DNA from: Arthrobacter sp. MYb227
GTDB lineage: Bacteria > Actinomycetota > Actinomycetes > Actinomycetales > Micrococcaceae
Assembly: GCF_002975435.1 (NCBI RefSeq)
Contig: NZ_PCPT01000001.1
Coordinates: 785,238 to 849,237 of the forward strand
DNA length: 64,000 nt
Direction of reading: 5' to 3'
Shown piece by piece: positions 24,616-32,783 of this stretch. The notes below the pieces were generated by a model. That model ran no database searches and was not told where the DNA came from. It worked only from the letters and a program-made list of their open reading frames with translations. Both the position numbers and the translations under genes were made by a program. Positions within the stretch are counted from its first letter, which is position 1, and every line of letters begins with the position of its first letter.

Positions 24616-24810
24616 TTAGAGACGACGTCCTTGGCCGCCTTTACCTAGGTCTATATTGCGTTGAGCTTCGTGTAGGGCCCTCGCAGTCTCAGGGTCATTA
24701 CGCTGGAGCTTGTTTGCACGCCGGTCCAAGCTTCTGCGGAATCCGTAGACAACGGATAAAACACAGAGCAGAACAATGACGCTGATCATGATGATGGAAA
24801 TCGTATCCAT
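24616..24810 (-). CDS. small single-span membrane protein, unknown
   Basis: 64 residues with one hydrophobic segment (about 5-24) and a hydrophilic, charged C-terminal half ('RRSLDRRANKLQRNDPETARALHEAQRNID'). It resembles small actinobacterial membrane proteins of unknown function. The ribosome site (AAGG) is very close to the ATG, so the start is uncertain. It lies 184 bp from the other small membrane gene and downstream of the rpsN terminator. Confidence 0.5.
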   Translation of the reverse strand: MDTISIIMISVIVLLCVLSVVYGFRRSLDRRANKLQRNDPETARALHEAQRNIDLGKGGQGRRL

Positions 24811-24880
24811 ACCTTGAGGATACCCGCCTTGAGTACGTTTTTGTTGAGTTTCTGGGCCGTAGAATGCTTGTTAAATGGCC

Positions 24881-24911
24881 AAAGGCCCCAACCGTTACGG
24901 TTGGGGCCTTT
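24881..24911 (-). terminator. terminator of the rpmB-rpmG-rpsN operon
   Basis: Perfect 14-bp arms AAAGGCCCCAACCG / CGGTTGGGGCCTTT with a three-base loop, 16 bp beyond the rpsN stop. The stem ends in UUU on the minus strand. Strong rho-independent structure. Confidence 0.8.
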
Positions 24912-24926
24912 GACAGCTTCTGGAAT

Positions 24927-25232
24927 TTACCAGGAAGACTTGGTGATGCCCGGAAGCTCGCCACGGTGTGCCATGTCGCGGAAGCGAACACGGGAGATAC
25001 CGAACTTCTGGAAGGTACCGCGCGGGCGGCCATCGATGGCGTCGCGGTTACGAACGCGTACCGGCGATGCGTTGCGGGGCAGCTTCTGCAGGCCCAGACG
25101 AGCCTCTTCGCGTGCCTCATCGGTTGCGTTCGGGTCAACGAGGGTCTTCTTGAGGGCTGCACGCTTTTCGGCGTAACGCTCAACAATGACCTTGCGCTGC
25201 TCGTTCTTAGCAATCATTGACTTCTTAGCCAT
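24927..25232 (-). CDS. rpsN: 30S ribosomal protein S14, cysteine-free type
   Basis: 101 residues, '[29 protein letters not shown]' to '[24 protein letters not shown]', the classical long S14. It contains no cysteine and so lacks the CxxC zinc ribbon of the short S14 paralogue. It assembles into the head of the 30S subunit. It follows rpmG after 2 bp and closes the three-gene operon. In several actinobacteria this rpmB-rpmG-rpsN set is the zinc-independent set controlled by Zur; whether it is the only or the alternative set here cannot be seen from this window. Confidence 0.97.
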   Translation of the reverse strand: MAKKSMIAKNEQRKVIVERYAEKRAALKKTLVDPNATDEAREEARLGLQKLPRNASPVRVRNRDAIDGRPRGTFQKFGISRVRFRDMAHRGELPGITKSSW

Positions 25233-25234
25233 GT

Positions 25235-25402
25235 TTAGCGCTCCTCTCGGAATTCGACGTGCTTGCGGACTACCGGGTCGTATTTCTTCAGAACCATACG
25301 GTCTGGGTTGTTACGACGGTTCTTGCGGGTCACGTAGGTGAACCCGGTACCGGCGGTCGACTTGAGCTTGATAATCGGACGTACGTCCTTATCCTTAGCC
25401 AC
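25235..25402 (-). CDS. rpmG: 50S ribosomal protein L33, cysteine-free type
   Basis: 55 residues, too short for many gene callers. Translation from GTG 25402 is [20 protein letters not shown], then '[20 protein letters not shown]' and '[15 protein letters not shown]'. It has no cysteine and so lacks the zinc-binding CxxC pairs of the other L33 type. The start codon shares one base with the rpmB stop (TAGTG), indicating coupled translation, and its stop is 2 bp before rpsN. It is a large-subunit protein near the E-site. Confidence 0.96.
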   Translation of the reverse strand: MAKDKDVRPIIKLKSTAGTGFTYVTRKNRRNNPDRMVLKKYDPVVRKHVEFREER

Positions 25403-25638
25403 TAGAGCTTCACACCCTTCGCAAGCAGGTCGGTTACTACGGCATCGATGCCGCGGACGTCAATGAGCTTGATGCCCTTGACCGAAAGGGTCAAGGTAAC
25501 ATTGCGGCGCAAGGACGGAACCCAGTAACGCTTCTTTTGGATATTCGGGTCGAACCGACGCTTGTTGCGACGGTGCGAGTGGGAGATGCTGTGTCCGAAG
25601 TTCGGAACTGCACCGGTCACCTGGCATACAGCTGCCAT
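25402..25638 (-). CDS. rpmB: 50S ribosomal protein L28
   Basis: 78 residues from ATG 25638 ([20 protein letters not shown]), with GAGGAG upstream. '[40 protein letters not shown]' is the L28 core. It retains one cysteine (residue 5) but no zinc-ribbon set. It is the first gene of the rpmB-rpmG-rpsN operon and is preceded by an unusually long leader. It binds 23S rRNA. Confidence 0.96.
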   Translation of the reverse strand: MAAVCQVTGAVPNFGHSISHSHRRNKRRFDPNIQKKRYWVPSLRRNVTLTLSVKGIKLIDVRGIDAVVTDLLAKGVKL

Positions 25639-25828
25639 GATCACTCCTCAGTTGTAGTAAATATTGGCGGTACTCAATGTACAGATACAGCGGAAACTGC
25701 TGCCTCTGAATCTGCGTATAAGAGTCCCGCCACCAGTTGTGACACCGTTATTACTGCACACTTTGAAGGTAACCAGGCTGGGTGAGAACCAACCGAAGCG
25801 CCTTTATTAGCGTGAAAGACGGTGAACC

Positions 25829-25869
25829 TCGTGGTCGGTGAGTACTTTTCCCTACTCGATTGACCACGA
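25829..25869 (-). promoter_or_regulatory. strong hairpin in the rpmB leader
   Basis: Outer arms TCGTGGTC / GACCACGA and inner arms GAGTA / TACTC form a two-level stem over 41 nt, about 190 nt ahead of rpmB and 61 nt beyond the predicted -10 box. No U-tract follows on the minus strand, so a simple terminator is unlikely; a leader control element or protein-binding site is possible. Confidence 0.4.
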
Positions 25870-25929
25870 TATTCGGTTTTACGGGTAACCGCGCACACCA
25901 CTTGGGCATGCACGACTTAACGCCTTACT

Positions 25930-25959
25930 ATTCTAGGCGATTAACACATCCGAGGCCAA
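25930..25959 (-). promoter_or_regulatory. candidate sigma-70-type promoter for rpmB-rpmG-rpsN
   Basis: On the minus strand TTGGCC (25959-25954) and TAGAAT (25935-25930) are 18 bases apart, close to the TTGACA/TATAAT consensus. The -10 lies inside an inverted repeat (TTAA-CGCCT...AGGCG-ATTAA, 25917-25943), which could be a repressor site. Unproven. Confidence 0.4.
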
Positions 25960-26028
25960 ATCGTATGCACCCAAAAGCGTGTCTTTAATTGCGATCTGTC
26001 TCACGTCTGTGGATGAAGTCGCAGTGGA

Positions 26029-26502
26029 TCAGCGAAGAATCCAGTTTTCCGGGTCAAGCCGAGCAGTGATTTTCCTGCCAATCCGGGCCAATTCGGATAC
26101 ATCGTGTTCGTCAAGGCCATCAAAAATCAGCTTGCGAACCGAGGCAACATGTTGCGGTGCCAACTGGTAAATCATTTCCCAGCCATCGTCGGTAAGCGCT
26201 GCAATGGTGACACGGGCATCATCTTTCGATCGGTTGCGCTGCACCCAGCCGCGTGCTTCAAGTTTTTTTACAACATGCGATAGCCGTGAGAGTGAGGCAC
26301 TTGTCCGCGAGGCTAGTTCACTCATCGGAAGAAAACGCTCGGGGGCTTCGGAAAGCATTGCCAGCACATCGTAGTCAAAAAGCGTGATCTTGGCTTGTAC
26401 GTGAAGGTCGCTATCGAGAGCTGCAGGTAAAAGAGTTGTCACCGAAAGCATCGCCAACCAGGCTTCACGTTCAACGGGGCTCAACCACTTCGGATCACTC
26501 AT
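26029..26502 (-). CDS. MarR family transcriptional regulator
   Basis: 157 residues from ATG 26502 (MSDPKWLSPVEREAWL), the usual start point of this subfamily; in-frame ATGs up to 26559 are alternatives. The winged helix reads 'MSELASRTSASLSRLSHVVKKLEARGWV' and the wing 'DARVTIAALTDDGWEMI'. It is closely like the actinobacterial MarR proteins that begin 'LSPEEREAWR'. The target is unknown: it sits alone between the ribosomal-protein leader and the terminator of the polyamine operon, with no coupled efflux gene. Confidence 0.9.
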   Translation of the reverse strand: MSDPKWLSPVEREAWLAMLSVTTLLPAALDSDLHVQAKITLFDYDVLAMLSEAPERFLPMSELASRTSASLSRLSHVVKKLEARGWVQRNRSKDDARVTIAALTDDGWEMIYQLAPQHVASVRKLIFDGLDEHDVSELARIGRKITARLDPENWILR

Positions 26503-26566
26503 ACCTAACATCCTGTCATAAGCACTGTCCCCAGCGTCTCTAGCCAGCAGTTTCTGCATTCACTGC

Positions 26567-26615
26567 AAAAAAAGGTCCTTCGGTTCACCGCTAACTTTCA
26601 GCGAACCGAAGGACC
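26567..26615 (-). terminator. rho-independent terminator of the polyamine transport operon
   Basis: Perfect 13-bp arms GGTCCTTCGGTTC / GAACCGAAGGACC around a 16-nt loop, followed on the minus strand by seven U. It lies 46 bp beyond the potC stop and is the textbook terminator of the five-gene operon. Confidence 0.9.
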
Positions 26616-26660
26616 CTTCCCCCAAGGCTTTAAGTATTTCTTGCTAATTTGTTCAAGCTC

Positions 26661-27458
26661 TTATCTTGCGGCGAGAGCCTTGCGTCGACGATAGGCAATA
26701 ACCTGCGAGGAAATAACTACCACCAAGGCCAAGATAAACATTGCCGAACCGATCACGTTGGCCTGTGCCGGAATTCCTCGGGTGGCCGAAACGTAGATGA
26801 ATTTCGGGAAGGTCGAGAAATTACCTGAGTTGAAGTTGGTGATGATGAAGTCATCAAAACTCATCGCGAAGGACAGCAGTGCTGCGGCAACGATGCCCGG
26901 AACCAGCAGCGGGAAGGTCACCTTCCAGAACGTCATAAACGGGCTGGCATATAGATCATTTGCCGCTTCCTCGAGTCGTGGATCTAGGGAAGAGACACGG
27001 GCCCGGACCGTGACGACAACAAATGACATACAGAACATGATGTGTGAGATCACGATGGTGGAGAAGCCAAGCTCCCATCCCAGGTTCAGGAACTGGGCCA
27101 AGAGCGAAGCACCCAGGACGACTTCGGGTGTTGCCAGCGGCAAGATGATCAACAGGTCTGCCGTATTGCGGAACTTGAACTTGTAACGCACCAAACCAAT
27201 GGCGATACAGGTCCCCAAAACCGTTGCAACAATTGTTGCCACTACACCAATTTGTAGCGAGTTGACCAATGATTGGCAAACGTTTGGCGCACCACAGGGG
27301 TTCTGCCAGTTATCAAGGGTGAAGCCACGCCATTCGAGGTTGGTGCGCCCTGCATCATTGAACGAAAATACAAAGATGTATGCGATGGGGACCAACAGGT
27401 ATACGAAGGCTAGGCCTCCAGCGACGGGGATAAACCAGCGTCCTAGTGTTTGTCTCAT
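26661..27458 (-). CDS. potC: spermidine/putrescine ABC transporter permease (PotC-like)
   Basis: 265 residues with six membrane segments. Typical PotC text includes 'VFSFNDAGRTNLEWRGFTLDNW' after the first segment and the EAA loop 'LEEAANDLYASPFMTFWKVTFPLLVPGIVAAALLSF', then 'SFDDFIITNFNSGNFSTFP'. It forms the inner-membrane channel with the upstream PotB-like permease, 11 bp away. It is the last gene of the operon, followed by a strong terminator. Confidence 0.92.
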   Translation of the reverse strand: MRQTLGRWFIPVAGGLAFVYLLVPIAYIFVFSFNDAGRTNLEWRGFTLDNWQNPCGAPNVCQSLVNSLQIGVVATIVATVLGTCIAIGLVRYKFKFRNTADLLIILPLATPEVVLGASLLAQFLNLGWELGFSTIVISHIMFCMSFVVVTVRARVSSLDPRLEEAANDLYASPFMTFWKVTFPLLVPGIVAAALLSFAMSFDDFIITNFNSGNFSTFPKFIYVSATRGIPAQANVIGSAMFILALVVVISSQVIAYRRRKALAAR

Positions 27459-27469
27459 GCCATAACCTC

Positions 27470-28411
27470 CTAAAAGAGTTCCTTGGTGCCGAAGCGCCGG
27501 ATGTAGATCAGGACAAGGGCCAGGATGAGGATCATCAAGATGAAGCTCAGAGCCGAAGCGCCCGGGTAATCAACTACCTTGAAGAACCGTGAATCAATGA
27601 TCTGGCCGATCATTGCGGTGTCTCTGTTGTTGCCCAGCAGGGCCGCGTTGACGTAGTCGCCGGCGGCTGGAATAAACGTCAGCAAGGTTCCCGCAAAAAC
27701 GCCTGGCATTGAAAGCGGCAAGGTGACCTTGAAGAACGTTGTCATCGGGCTTGCATACAAATCTCCCGAAGCTTCAAGCAGGCTGGTATCGAGCCTGTCG
27801 AGGTTTGCGTAGATGGGCAGCATCATGAACGGCAGGAAGTTATAGGTCAAACCGCAGACAACGGCGAACGCTGTTGCAGTCAGGTGCCCATCCGGTGGCA
27901 GGATCGCAATGGCTCGAAGGACAGTGACCACCGGTCCTTCGTCGGAGAGGATCTGTTTCCAGGCCTGGGTACGCAGGATGAAGCTAGAGAAGAACGGTGC
28001 AATGAGCAGTACCAGCAAGATGCCTTGCATCAGTTGGCGTCCACGCAATCGCACGGCAACCAGATAGGCCATGGGATAGCCGATCAATAGGGCTGCAACC
28101 GTGGCAATCAGGGCAAAGACGAAGGAACGAATGAAGACTTCCCAGTAAGCAACAATCACGGTGCTGTAGTTGCTAAATTGCAGGGCAGGAACAAACTCAC
28201 CAATCTCCGCGCCCGGGGGTTTGCTGTACAGCGACATGGAAAGCAATACCAACACCGGGGCGGCAAAGAAGAGTGCAAGGAATGCCATGCCCGGGATGAT
28301 CAAATAAAGGCCGACGCGTCCCTTCCGCTTTTCGGCCGCGATTTCCTCTTCACTGCGTAGATCTACCGGGGCATCGTTCTTTTTTCTGCCGCGGGTAGCG
28401 GTGGTACTCAT
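27470..28411 (-). CDS. potB: spermidine/putrescine ABC transporter permease (PotB-like)
   Basis: 313 residues: a charged N-terminal tail of about 30 residues, then six membrane segments. PotB features are 'PGAEIGEFVPALQFSNYSTV', 'RTQAWKQILSDEGPV' and the EAA loop 'DTSLLEASGDLYASPMTTFFKVTLPLSMPGVFAGTLLTF', ending 'FIPAAGDYVNAALLG'. The start ATG 28411 overlaps the potA stop as ATGA. It pairs with the PotC-like permease. Confidence 0.92.
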   Translation of the reverse strand: MSTTATRGRKKNDAPVDLRSEEEIAAEKRKGRVGLYLIIPGMAFLALFFAAPVLVLLSMSLYSKPPGAEIGEFVPALQFSNYSTVIVAYWEVFIRSFVFALIATVAALLIGYPMAYLVAVRLRGRQLMQGILLVLLIAPFFSSFILRTQAWKQILSDEGPVVTVLRAIAILPPDGHLTATAFAVVCGLTYNFLPFMMLPIYANLDRLDTSLLEASGDLYASPMTTFFKVTLPLSMPGVFAGTLLTFIPAAGDYVNAALLGNNRDTAMIGQIIDSRFFKVVDYPGASALSFILMILILALVLIYIRRFGTKELF

Positions 28412-29562
28412 ACCGCCTCCTGCCCCTCTGTTGTCGCTTCGCTACCATCTAGACCAAAGGAGAATTCTGGTTCCCACGTCATACGCACTGTATCGCCGTG
28501 CTGAGCCGGACGTTGGCCCATGTTCTGCGAGAAGGTAGCAATGGTTCCAATGCCCGGAACCTCAACGAGGTATTCGGTGCTCACCCCCGTAAATGAGGCA
28601 TCAAGAACGGTGCCGGTGAGCATGTTGGCGCTCTGTGAATAGTCATCAGGCATGTTCAGGATGCTCATCTTTTCCGGACGCACCCCCACGATCGCCGACC
28701 CGCTATGCGCCACCGAACGGTTTTTTGGCATGACAAGCCGGTGCCCCGAGGCATTCACTGCAACTGCGTCACCAAGATCTTCAACAATCTCACCGTGCAT
28801 CAGGTTCGACTTGCCCAGGAAGTTTGCAACGAATGCCGTTTGGGGCAGTTCGTAGAGGTCTCGCGGGGCGCCCATCTGCTCGATTCTGCCCTTGTTCATC
28901 ACGGCCACGGTGTCGGCCATGGTCATTGCTTCTTCTTGGTCATGGGTTACGTGAATGAACGTCAGGCCCACCTCGGTCTGGATGGCCTTGAGTTCAACCT
29001 GCATCTGCCGGCGCAACTTCATATCTAGTGCGCCAAGAGGCTCATCAAGCAACAGCACCGCAGGACGGTTCACCAAGGCACGGGCGAGCGCAACACGTTG
29101 CTGCTGGCCACCGGAGAGCTGAACCGGCTTACGTGAACTCAGATGAAGCAGCTCAACCATTTCCAGCGCGGCCTTGGCCCTGGCCATGTGGTCTTTGGCT
29201 CCCTTGCGTTTGAGTCCAAAGGCAACGTTATCCAGCACGCTCATGTGTGGAAACAGTGCGTACGACTGGAAGACCGTATTGACCTGGCGTTGGAACGAGG
29301 GAAGCTTGGTGACATCCTGGCCGCCGATGCTAATGCTGCCGCTTGTCGGTTGTTCTAGGCCAGCAATCATGCGCAACGTAGTGGTTTTGCCGCAGCCCGA
29401 AGGTCCTAGCAAGGCAAAGAATGTGCCGCTGGGTACCGTCAGGGTTAGATCATCAACTGCCGCGAACTCGGTGAACCGCTTGGTCACGTTTTGTAGGTGC
29501 AGGTCGGCGCCAGAAGATACGTTCATTGCGCTTCGATCCTGCTGTGTGGTTGTGATACTCAC
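28408..29562 (-). CDS. potA: spermidine/putrescine ABC transporter ATP-binding protein (PotA-like)
   Basis: About 384 residues. ATPase motifs: Walker A GPSGCGKT, signature [16 protein letters not shown], Walker [13 protein letters not shown], switch His in '[16 protein letters not shown]'. Residues beyond about 250 form the TOBE regulatory domain. The start is taken as GTG 29562, one base after the binding-protein stop; ATG 29526 (AGGA at good spacing) is an equally fair alternative that only shortens a poorly conserved tail. It energises the PotBC channel and its stop overlaps potB. Confidence 0.9.
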   Translation of the reverse strand: MSITTTQQDRSAMNVSSGADLHLQNVTKRFTEFAAVDDLTLTVPSGTFFALLGPSGCGKTTTLRMIAGLEQPTSGSISIGGQDVTKLPSFQRQVNTVFQSYALFPHMSVLDNVAFGLKRKGAKDHMARAKAALEMVELLHLSSRKPVQLSGGQQQRVALARALVNRPAVLLLDEPLGALDMKLRRQMQVELKAIQTEVGLTFIHVTHDQEEAMTMADTVAVMNKGRIEQMGAPRDLYELPQTAFVANFLGKSNLMHGEIVEDLGDAVAVNASGHRLVMPKNRSVAHSGSAIVGVRPEKMSILNMPDDYSQSANMLTGTVLDASFTGVSTEYLVEVPGIGTIATFSQNMGQRPAQHGDTVRMTWEPEFSFGLDGSEATTEGQEAV

Positions 29563-29563
29563 G

Positions 29564-30781
29564 TTAGGCGCCAATCACTTGCTGGAATAGGTTCTGGAAT
29601 TCGGTTTCTTCCTCAACGCTCATTTCGCGTTCGGTGGTCGCTAGATTCAGGAATTCTTCGGTGGGGAAGATCAGTGGGTTATCGACAAGTTCTGGGTCGA
29701 TATCCATCATTGCTTCGCGGGCCCCCACCACCGGGCACACATAGTTCACATATGCAGCTACTTCCGCTGCGACAGCCGGGTCGTAGTAGAAGTTCATGAG
29801 TTTCTCTGCGTTGGTCTTGTGGGGCGAGCCAATGGGAACCATGAAGTTATCGCTCCAAATCAGTCCCTTACGTTCTGGCATGACAAACTCCCATTTGTCC
29901 CCCTCTTCAAAGTTCAGCTGGGTGATATCGCCCGAATAAACGAGGCCTGCAATTGCATCCCCGGAGATGAAGTCCTGTTTGTAGGAGTTGCCCTTGACCT
30001 GGCGGATCTGTCCGTTTTTAATGTTCTCGTCAAGGACGTCTAGGGCCTTGTTGTATTCGTCAAGTCCCCAATCCCCGGCAATATCTACACCTTGGTCAAG
30101 TAGCAGCATTGGCATGGTGTCACGCATTTCATCAAGCACCGTGACACGGCCCTTGAGCGCCGGATCCCACAAATCCGATACGTTCTTCAGTCCCTGCGGG
30201 AAGACTTCCTTATTCCAGGCAAGACCCGTAAAGCCTGATTGCCAGGTCAATGACCTGGTGCGGCCCTTATCGAAGCGCACATCCTTGAGTTCTGGAAGCA
30301 GGTTCTTAATATTTGGGATATTTGCATGGTCAAGTTCTTGCACATAGCCCTGACGAATCAGTCGCTCCGACATCCAGTCGCTGGGGGTAATGATGTCTTG
30401 TCCGATATCCTTGCCAGCGGCAAGTTGGGCCTGGATCTTGCCGTAGTACATATCGTTAGAATCGATATCTTCGGCGTATGTTGCCTTGAGGCCGGTTTCC
30501 TTCTTGAACCGCTCAAGAGTTGGGTATTTCTTAGACTTATCGTCGTAGTCCAGATACAAGGTCCAGTTCGCCCAATTCACCACCTTGGATTCGGCCGAAA
30601 GATCTGCCGCTGCCGATGGTGCAGCGACTTTGTTGCCACCAGAGGTACCGCATGCAGCAAGTAGGCCAGCCAAGGCTAGCCCTCCAGCGCCCGCCAAGAC
30701 ACCCCTACGTGATACCTGGGCTGCTGCAATTCCACGGCTCAGACGTAGTAGGGATTCACGCTGATGCTCACTGCGAGACAT
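29564..30781 (-). CDS. potD: PotD-like polyamine-binding protein, copy 1
   Basis: 405 residues. The N-terminus has a twin-arginine-like motif with lipobox ('SRRGVLAGAGG', 'LAGLLAACGTSGG'), so it is a Tat-type lipoprotein. Family text: 'VVNWANWTLYLDYDD', 'YPTLERFKKETGLKATYAEDIDSND', 'KGNSYKQDFISGDAIAGLVYSGDITQLNF'. It is about 60% like the preceding gene product by eye and begins within its stop (TAATG). Both belong to the PotD/PotF group that binds putrescine or spermidine outside the membrane. Confidence 0.92.
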   Translation of the reverse strand: MSRSEHQRESLLRLSRGIAAAQVSRRGVLAGAGGLALAGLLAACGTSGGNKVAAPSAAADLSAESKVVNWANWTLYLDYDDKSKKYPTLERFKKETGLKATYAEDIDSNDMYYGKIQAQLAAGKDIGQDIITPSDWMSERLIRQGYVQELDHANIPNIKNLLPELKDVRFDKGRTRSLTWQSGFTGLAWNKEVFPQGLKNVSDLWDPALKGRVTVLDEMRDTMPMLLLDQGVDIAGDWGLDEYNKALDVLDENIKNGQIRQVKGNSYKQDFISGDAIAGLVYSGDITQLNFEEGDKWEFVMPERKGLIWSDNFMVPIGSPHKTNAEKLMNFYYDPAVAAEVAAYVNYVCPVVGAREAMMDIDPELVDNPLIFPTEEFLNLATTEREMSVEEETEFQNLFQQVIGA

Positions 30782-32028
30782 TATGCTCCAATCGCTGTTT
30801 GAAACAGATCGTTGTATGTGGTTTCTTCTTCGGCACTGAGGCTTCGGAAGGCATGCGCCTGTGCGAGATCCGCATCGGACGGGAAAATTAGTGGATTATT
30901 TACCAGAGACGGGTCAATCTTTTCCATCGCTTGCTTGGCGCCCTGCACCGGGGAAATGAAGTTCACGTAGGCGGCAACCTGGGCGGCAATATCCGGTTCG
31001 TAGTAGAAGTTCATCAGCTTCTCGGCATTGGTTTTACGTGGTGAACCAAGCGGAACCATGAGGTTATCGCTCCACAGGGTTCCGCCTGCTTCGGGAAGCA
31101 CAAATTCCCACTGGTCATTGTTCTCAAAGTTCATTTGAACAATGTCTCCGCTCCAGACGATGCCCGCAATCGCGTCACCGGAGATGAAATCTTCCTTGTA
31201 GGAGTTGCCCTTGACCTGGCGGATCTGTCCGTCACTGATTTGCTTGGTCAGTGTCTCGGTGGCCTTGGTAAATTCGGCATCTCCCCATGAACCCGAAAGA
31301 TCAACACCATCACCTAGCAAAAGCAGCCCCATGGTGTCGCGCATTTCGTCAAGTACAGTGATGCGGCCCTTGAGGTCTGGATTCCATAGGTCCGAGACGT
31401 TACGTAGTCCCTTGGGGTATTTCGCCTTATTCCAAGCGATCCCCGCATAACCGCTTTGCCAGGTCAGTGATTGATCCCGTCCCGGGTCAAAATCAACATC
31501 TTTCAGTGCTGGGAGCAGATTCTTAATATTGGGGATGTTCGCGTGATCAAGCTTTTGTGTGTAACCCTGGCGGATCAAGCGTGCTGCCATCCAGTCGGTC
31601 AGGGTAATAATGTCCTGCCCAATATCTTGTCCCGCCGCCAGCTGACCCTGGATTTTTCCGTAGTAGGTGTCATTGCCATCGATGTCTTCGACATAGTGTG
31701 CGGCAATGCCCGTGCGTTTGGTAAATTCCAGCAATGTTGGGTACTGCTTTGTCTTATCGTCGTAGTCCAAGTACAGGGTCCAGTTGGCCCAGAAAACGTT
31801 CTTGTCGGTGGCCGAATTATCGGTGACAGCCGGCGCGGCAGCAGTAGCGCCGCCTCCACTGACTGCACCCTTTGAACCGGTTCCACAAGCGGCTAAGAGT
31901 CCGGTCAAGCCCAGACCTCCGGCACCTGCCAGAAGCTTGCGGCGTGAAAGCTGTGCACGCTGCGCTTGAACGATCAGTGAACGAATCATTGGGTCTTTAG
32001 GCAGTTCACGATGACTTGGATTAGACAT
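30781..32028 (-). CDS. potD: PotD-like polyamine-binding protein, copy 2
   Basis: 415 residues, first gene of the operon. The signal carries LSRRKLLAGAGG (Tat motif) and lipobox LLAACGTG. The body parallels copy 1 almost line for line ('FWANWTLYLDYDDKTKQYPTLLEF', 'KGNSYKEDFISGDAIAGIVWSGDIVQMNF'), with a longer Ala/Gly linker after the lipid anchor. Two adjacent binding proteins serving one PotABC core point to a tandem duplication that may have widened substrate range (putrescine versus spermidine, cadaverine or agmatine). It is transcribed away from an Lrp-type regulator. Confidence 0.92.
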   Translation of the reverse strand: MSNPSHRELPKDPMIRSLIVQAQRAQLSRRKLLAGAGGLGLTGLLAACGTGSKGAVSGGGATAAAPAVTDNSATDKNVFWANWTLYLDYDDKTKQYPTLLEFTKRTGIAAHYVEDIDGNDTYYGKIQGQLAAGQDIGQDIITLTDWMAARLIRQGYTQKLDHANIPNIKNLLPALKDVDFDPGRDQSLTWQSGYAGIAWNKAKYPKGLRNVSDLWNPDLKGRITVLDEMRDTMGLLLLGDGVDLSGSWGDAEFTKATETLTKQISDGQIRQVKGNSYKEDFISGDAIAGIVWSGDIVQMNFENNDQWEFVLPEAGGTLWSDNLMVPLGSPRKTNAEKLMNFYYEPDIAAQVAAYVNFISPVQGAKQAMEKIDPSLVNNPLIFPSDADLAQAHAFRSLSAEEETTYNDLFQTAIGA

Positions 32029-32228
32029 GGCCGGTTCCCCTTCAGCTTTCGATCATGTGAATACCGGACAATTCGCGCTTCGTGGCCAGCAGCACATTCG
32101 ATTGTGTGACTTGGATCATGTCAGAAAATATGGTTCATAACAATAGTTTCCGATTGAGTTAATTTCCATCAGAACGAAATCCATCGTGTAACACCACTTC
32201 CACAACTGATTCCCACAGGATAGGCTCG

Positions 32229-32251
32229 GGTGCACCAACGTGGTTTGCACC
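32229..32251. promoter_or_regulatory. inverted repeat in the potD2-lrp divergent region
   Basis: GGTGCA-N11-TGCACC lies 53 bp upstream of the Lrp start and 201 bp from potD2, spaced about two helical turns between half-site centres. It is a candidate site for the adjacent Lrp-type regulator. Confidence 0.35.
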
Positions 32252-32303
32252 ACTTTGAACATTCTTTGTACGACACATCGCTCGATCAGGAGGTCGATAA
32301 GCA

Positions 32304-32783
32304 GTGACCCACTCCGCGCACACCGGCGCCGGCAACGGATTCACCATGGATGCAACATCCAAGGCAATCATTGAGCAATTGCAAGAAGACGGTCGGCGTT
32401 CTTATGCCTCCGTTGGCAAGGCCGTTGGCCTCAGCGAAGCGGCGGTGCGGCAGCGGGTTCAAAAACTCGTCGACAGCAAGGTCATGCAGGTTGTTGCGGT
32501 AACAGATCCGCTACAGCTTGGATTCAAGCGACAAGCCATGCTGGGAATTCGATCAACGGGTGACATTATTGCCACCGCCGACCGAATCGCGGCACTCCCG
32601 GAGGTTGACTACTGCGTTGTAGTCGCCGGGCCTTCGGACATCATTGCGGAAGTTATTTGCGCAAATGATGAGGACCTATTGCGAATCATCACTGAAATTC
32701 GGGCAATCGAGGGCGTACGCGAAACGGAAACGTTCATGTATCTCTCATTGCGTAAACAGGAATATAACTGGGGTACCCGATGA
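32304..32783 (+). CDS. Lrp/AsnC family transcriptional regulator
   Basis: 159 residues from GTG 32304 with AGGAGG ten bases upstream. The N-terminal HTH ('ATSKAIIEQLQEDGRRSYASVGKAVGLSEAAVRQRVQKLVD') is followed by the RAM ligand-binding domain ('MLGIRSTGDIIATADRIAALPEVDYCVVVAGPSDIIAEV'). Its stop overlaps the aminotransferase start (ATGA), so regulator and enzyme are coupled, and it faces the polyamine importer across 275 bp. It most likely senses an amine or amino acid and controls both units. Confidence 0.93.
   Translation: MTHSAHTGAGNGFTMDATSKAIIEQLQEDGRRSYASVGKAVGLSEAAVRQRVQKLVDSKVMQVVAVTDPLQLGFKRQAMLGIRSTGDIIATADRIAALPEVDYCVVVAGPSDIIAEVICANDEDLLRIITEIRAIEGVRETETFMYLSLRKQEYNWGTR

Larger units (their letters stand above)
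25639..26028. other. 390-bp leader and promoter region of the ribosomal-protein operon
   Basis: Between the MarR gene stop (26029, minus) and rpmB. It holds a candidate promoter (25930-25959), a strong hairpin (25829-25869), and about 290 nt of transcribed leader with no convincing reading frame. A second small repeat CAGC...GCTG lies near 25689-25705. I saw no clear Zur box or known riboswitch. Confidence 0.5.

Noticed and set aside
24467..24619. Possible 50-codon plus-strand gene between the two small membrane proteins
   Set aside because: No ribosome site before its ATG and unremarkable composition; an AGGAGG occurs only inside the frame.
25639..26028. Zur box ahead of the zinc-independent ribosomal genes
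   Set aside because: No convincing TGAAAATGATTATCA-like palindrome could be read; only unrelated inverted repeats are present.
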